Shown here one piece after another: positions 60,720 through 64,000 of a stretch of 64,000 bases of DNA (its first letter is position 1; each line of letters starts with the position of its first letter). The notes beneath the pieces are model-generated. The model was not told where the DNA came from, did no database searches, and saw nothing but the letters and a program-made list of their open reading frames with translations. The DNA comes from Firmicutes bacterium UBA2116 (GTDB taxonomy: Bacteria; Bacillota; Clostridia; Tissierellales; Sedimentibacteraceae). The position numbers and the translations under genes are program-made. The stretch is taken from the NCBI GenBank assembly GCA_002331025.1, contig DCYG01000044.1:220266-284265 (forward strand). The letters are read 5' to 3'.

Positions 60720-61577
60720 TTATAAGCCTAATTTTTTTGCATACGCGGTATATTCTTCATACCATTGTTCATATTGTCCCGAGCTTACTACTTCATCTAT
60801 AATTTCATTGATTTTTTCAGCAAGCTCATCTTCACCTAACGGCATTCCTATTCTTGTCCCGCTTAATTCTTTATCCACTTCAAATTCAAAATTTTCTACT
60901 ATTGCCAAACCGCTTCCCGTGTTTGCATCTATATATAATTGGGCCATCGGTATGGAAACAACACATGAATCTGCCTTTTTTTCCTCAACCATCAATATCC
61001 CGTCCGTTGTGGCGGATACCCTCTTAAACTCTTTATACTCAGGTATCTGTTCGTTTACAAATAACTCCTGTAACGATCCGCTTTGTGCAACTACTGTTTT
61101 GTCCGCTAAATCCTCAGCATTTCTTATTTTATTCGCATCCTCTTTTCTGATCAGCAGTCCGTATCCGGGTGCATTCTCTGCAAAGTAGTATCCCTTTGAC
61201 ATAATCATCGCTTCCGCTCTGGCGGGTGTATATGCTAAAGCAGAAACAGCTAAATCATACTTACCTTCCGTAATACTGCTTAAAACTGCTGTAAACTCCA
61301 AAGGAACAATTTTTAATTCCACTCCTAATTTATCTGCAATATACTTTGCCAATTCTATATCGCTGCCTACGTATTGCTCGCTGCCGCTTTTGGACGGGTC
61401 AATAAACTCATTCGGCGCAAAATATGGCTCTGTAACCACTTCTATGTACCCTCTGCTGATTATTTCCTCTAATCGATTACTTCCTGCTTCGTTAGCTGCT
61501 TTCTTTGTACAGCCGCTTGATAAAACCAATACTACCGAAACTATAAGCACTAAAGACATTTTTAAAAACTTTTTCAT
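60720..61577 (-). CDS. Amino-acid ABC transporter substrate-binding lipoprotein
   Basis: 285 residues. A lipoprotein signal ends in LSSGC (Cys23). The solute-binding fold is type II (SBP_bac_3): EEIISRGYIEVVTEPYFAP, VGSDIELAKYIADKLGVELK and LDLAVSALAYTPARAEA-like KYDLAVSALAYTPARAEAM are typical. Near the C-terminus GQYEQWYEEYTAYAKKLGL ends the protein. It is the first gene behind the second T-box. The ligand (likely a polar amino acid) is not fixed by sequence. Confidence 0.93.
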   Translation of the reverse strand: MKKFLKMSLVLIVSVVLVLSSGCTKKAANEAGSNRLEEIISRGYIEVVTEPYFAPNEFIDPSKSGSEQYVGSDIELAKYIADKLGVELKIVPLEFTAVLSSITEGKYDLAVSALAYTPARAEAMIMSKGYYFAENAPGYGLLIRKEDANKIRNAEDLADKTVVAQSGSLQELFVNEQIPEYKEFKRVSATTDGILMVEEKKADSCVVSIPMAQLYIDANTGSGLAIVENFEFEVDKELSGTRIGMPLGEDELAEKINEIIDEVVSSGQYEQWYEEYTAYAKKLGL

Positions 61578-61611
61578 AATAATTTCCTCCTTTTTTTAGT
61601 ATAAAACATAA

Positions 61612-61726
61612 GCAGTCTCATTCACCAATTTATTTGCTCCTTACGTCGCATAAATTGGGAATTCGGTGCATTTGACCTACCAACCATTTGAGCTGCGCTG
61701 CCACTTGCACAAATGGGGTTAGGGCA
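61612..61726 (-). other. Twin-hairpin element B, downstream of the second T-box terminator
   Basis: Homologous to 40046-40163 in the same place relative to the T-box. Stem 1 is CCATTTG/CAAATGG and stem 2 is CCAATTTAT/ATAAATTGG, both perfect. The stem-2 loop again has TGCTCC and GTCGC. About 70 percent of bases match element A over about 120 bases. No protein is encoded. Confidence 0.7.
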
Positions 61727-62020
61727 TAAAAAAACTCCCGCCATCTAGCCTATGGCTAGAGGACGAGAGTATTAATCACGTGGTTCCACCTCTTTTTATT
61801 GATACTTCACAGCATCAACCTCAAAAAGTACTATCATACTTTTGCACTGTAACGGGTGCGAGTTCCCGAATCCAACTACTCCCCAACGGTTTCATCGATC
61901 AGCTCAAAGATGTGTTCAACGCAACATATTTATGCACTTTCACCAACCGCGCACTCTCTAAAAAACACGATGTATCTACTATTTCTTATCTCAGCTTTAT
62001 TTTTATTAACATTTAATAAT
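61727..62020 (-). ncRNA. T-box leader controlling the amino-acid transporter/M20 operon
   Basis: On the minus strand the T-box motif AGAGGTGGAACCACG (61779-61793) is followed by a terminator (ACTCTCG...TCTAGCC and its partner at 61734-61770, then seven T). Stem I shows AGAGAG, GGTTGGTG and the 3' side TTGAACACATC (61909-61919). By comparison with the first T-box (AAC before ATC), the specifier would be CAC (His); ACA (Thr) is the other reading. Uncharged tRNA would allow expression of the transporter. Confidence 0.88.
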
Positions 62021-62027
62021 TTTTATA

Positions 62028-62056
62028 AAAATAACACAATTATTTTACTTTGTCAA
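62028..62056 (-). promoter_or_regulatory. Promoter of the second T-box transcript
   Basis: TTGACA, 17 bases, TATTTT on the minus strand; the -10 is weak. It lies right after the stop of the tocopherol-cyclase-like gene. Confidence 0.45.
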
Positions 62057-62083
62057 TACCTTCCGAAAAATAATTTTTATATC

Positions 62084-63052
62084 TCAGTCTTGCATCATAA
62101 CTTCGACAGCACATGGATTGCCTCTTCTCTCAAACAGAATCTTTGAGTTTTTTAATAATCTTATATCTGCCGAACCTGTTAATCCTTCCTTTATTATTGT
62201 GTCCATTGCTCCATTAATCGGTGCCTTTAATGACCCTGAGTCCCGGCAGATAACTGAATTAACTAAAAGCTCATATTCTCCCTTGACAATAACAAGCTCC
62301 AATAAGCATCCCGAATAGTTTATCTTTTCTATCTTGCTGCTGTTATAGGTTGCAAATCTATACTCATGACCATTAAATGACAGGTTGCAAATAAATCCCT
62401 GAAAAGAAGCGCCAAGAAACGGTATATGAGCAAGTGAAAACATAATACTTGCATCTGTATCACCAAAATGATTAGATTGAAGCCATATATATTCTTTTGG
62501 AAATGAGGTGCCCCAATCCTTTTCTATGTACCCTTTACCTTCATTAAAATTGATAACCTCGCTATTAACTGATATAACACCTTTTAGATTATGATCCATG
62601 CTTATAATATCATGATAGCATTCCATAAAGGGCAGATATGAAAAATATCCCATTGCATCCGGTGACAATATATTTCTGTTGATTTTAGTAAACTCAGAAA
62701 ATTTTATGCTTCCTGTGATTAAATATTCATCATTTTTAAGATTAAGTTCTATACTTTCGTCAGTAAATATATTATTTCCTATCGTCAAGCAAAAGGGTTC
62801 ATCAATATACTTAAAATCATTTGTTGGGAATTTATAATATTGTGTATTCAGCATTTTACCATCAAATTCTTTAGAAATAATAATTTGAATAAACGCATGG
62901 GAATCGGCATCATTTTTTGAAATTCCCGGTATAATACCGATTATATTCTTTAAATCACATGATACGTGTTTAAAATACCATCCCTCGAAATATTTTTTAT
63001 CCTTCTTTTTTCCTTGAAATATCAGAGGATTCTTCTTATACTTTAATACCAT
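62084..63052 (-). CDS. Tocopherol cyclase-like (lipocalin-type) protein
   Basis: 322 residues. The family hallmark segments are FEGWYFKHVSCDLKN near the N-terminus and GKGYIEKDWGTSFPKEYIWLQ (in part) in the middle, followed by FGDTDASIMFSLAHIPF. Proteins with this domain occur in bacteria that do not make tocopherol, so an enzymatic role is not implied. No signal peptide is visible. It lies between the second T-box promoter and a gene for an unknown membrane protein on the same strand. Confidence 0.8.
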   Translation of the reverse strand: MVLKYKKNPLIFQGKKKDKKYFEGWYFKHVSCDLKNIIGIIPGISKNDADSHAFIQIIISKEFDGKMLNTQYYKFPTNDFKYIDEPFCLTIGNNIFTDESIELNLKNDEYLITGSIKFSEFTKINRNILSPDAMGYFSYLPFMECYHDIISMDHNLKGVISVNSEVINFNEGKGYIEKDWGTSFPKEYIWLQSNHFGDTDASIMFSLAHIPFLGASFQGFICNLSFNGHEYRFATYNSSKIEKINYSGCLLELVIVKGEYELLVNSVICRDSGSLKAPINGAMDTIIKEGLTGSADIRLLKNSKILFERRGNPCAVEVMMQD

Positions 63053-63163
63053 TTTATTATCCAGCCTTCAGTTATATTAATTTGAATTAAAGTATCATCA
63101 ATTATTAATAATTTCAAGGCCGTTTAAAAAATAATTAATCAGACTACCTTAGCTTTATAACTT

Positions 63164-63994
63164 TTAGTTCTTTAATTGCACATCCGAAAAAAATCTCTCA
63201 AGTATTAATTCTCTCGTTTGTCTGTCATTAAAATCTATATCTCCCGACAAACGCAGAACTATATTTCCTTTTCGTATTATAAGTTCATCCCGTTCCTCTG
63301 TCAGTGCCAGATTATCCGCATTCCATAAATGTTTCATCTCATCATCTGTGACAATAGTTCTGTCTAATATGGTCATACCACGCCACTTAATTCCTTTTTC
63401 TATTCTGTCGATTATTCCATTAAATATTATTTCAGAAAAATATGGATTTATTGCCTCATAATATTTAATGTCCATATACTTTTCTATACCATTTATCTCC
63501 CCATGCTCCCAATAAGTATAGTGCTTAGGTACGACAGGACTCATACTCGTTTTAAACTCTTTCGTCAATGATCTTCCCTGCTCTGAGTATTCCGGTATTT
63601 CTTTCATTGTAACTACAGGATATCTCTCAGGGAAAGAATCAACATTGTACATTTCTTCAGATTTCTCCATAATGAATGGAATTGCCCTTGATATGAAAAA
63701 GAACATTGCAGCTACTACAATTACCGTAAGCAGTACATTTTTCTCCCCCTTAATTTTACCCTTCTTTACAAGATACCTGATTCCGGTACCCAGAGAAATA
63801 CCGACTGCAGGACCCAGCACGGCAATTAATACATCATCCGGTCTGAAAAATGCATCTACTATAAAACATATTGCAAAAATCGATATGATAATCCATATTA
63901 TGCCGCTAAAAGCAACTATACGTCTTCGGGCACTTTTCAAAGTGGGCTTTTTTATAGTCATCCCGTTTTTAATTCTTCTCCGGGCATTTATCAT
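63164..63994 (-). CDS. Membrane protein of unknown function (possibly truncated by the window edge)
   Basis: 276 residues in this window. There are hydrophobic segments at about 26-50, 57-72 and 85-105. The soluble C-terminal half has KYYEAINPYFSEIIFNGIID and GIKWRGMTILDRTIVTDDE, resembling sequences found beside or within DUF2812-type proteins. The frame stays open to the end of the window and no convincing ribosome site precedes the first ATG, so the true start may lie outside. Function unknown. Confidence 0.55.
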   Translation of the reverse strand: MINARRRIKNGMTIKKPTLKSARRRIVAFSGIIWIIISIFAICFIVDAFFRPDDVLIAVLGPAVGISLGTGIRYLVKKGKIKGEKNVLLTVIVVAAMFFFISRAIPFIMEKSEEMYNVDSFPERYPVVTMKEIPEYSEQGRSLTKEFKTSMSPVVPKHYTYWEHGEINGIEKYMDIKYYEAINPYFSEIIFNGIIDRIEKGIKWRGMTILDRTIVTDDEMKHLWNADNLALTEERDELIIRKGNIVLRLSGDIDFNDRQTRELILERFFSDVQLKN

Positions 63995-64000
63995 CCATAC

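Noticed and set aside
1..64000. tRNA and rRNA genes
   Set aside because: No cloverleaf with a T-arm GGTTCGA-type sequence and no rRNA-like stretch was recognised by eye. A tRNAscan-type search would be needed to be certain.

Overview
The window is AT-rich, densely packed bacterial chromosome of a low-GC Bacillota. An anaerobic clostridium of the Tissierellia/Sedimentibacter type is my inference, not a proof. Supports are two T-box leaders, a GatCAB/AspRS indirect tRNA amidation operon, class III and class I glutamine synthetases with an ANTAR regulator, SLH surface anchoring, 4Fe-4S ferredoxin proteins and lipoproteins without outer-membrane partners. No rRNA, tRNA, IS transposase, CRISPR array, prophage or plasmid gene was recognised.

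Layout. 0-5.3 kb: a MacAB-like export operon (FtsX permease, ATPase, HlyD lipoprotein) and an EamA exporter. 5.4-6.8 kb: an S66 LD-carboxypeptidase and an ArsR regulator. 6.8-15.7 kb: a TetR regulator overlapping the gene for a roughly 2,700-residue S-layer-anchored surface protein. Both lie behind a perfect consensus promoter with a perfect palindromic operator. 15.7-18.7 kb: a ferredoxin and an Fe-S membrane protein, then a LysR gene divergent from a YeiH-type exporter. 18.8-22 kb: Ku and LigD (NHEJ). 22-34 kb: single genes and small operons: YitT, a B3/B4 protein, flavodoxin, an MBL hydrolase, a two-component system, a frameshifted methyltransferase, a diguanylate cyclase, MATE, a PQQ-type sugar dehydrogenase-like protein, DUF4256 and DUF362.

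34.3-49.6 kb is a glutamine-nitrogen block: aspS-gatCAB-sfsA behind a T-box, glnN, carAB behind a leader peptide and attenuator, and glnA with an ANTAR regulator. These genes make glutamine and spend its amide on Asn-tRNA/Gln-tRNA and carbamoyl phosphate. RNA-level control recurs here: T-box, leader-peptide terminator, a terminator directly behind the glnN promoter, and an RNA-binding ANTAR protein.

49.6-57.6 kb holds an ECF sigma/anti-sigma/TPR operon with its own ECF-type promoter, an O-acylation cassette (SGNH, MBOAT, truncated DHHW) and a second two-component system. 57.7-62 kb is an amino-acid ABC transporter plus M20 amidohydrolase operon behind a second T-box. The window ends with a tocopherol-cyclase-like protein and a membrane protein of unknown function that may continue past the edge.

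The least expected signals are: (i) homologous twin-hairpin elements directly downstream of both T-box terminators, with compensatory stem changes; (ii) a 36-codon leader ORF upstream of carAB whose stop lies in the terminator loop; (iii) the TetR/giant surface protein operon; (iv) REP-like repeats flush with stop codons; and (v) a clean ECF autoregulatory promoter.
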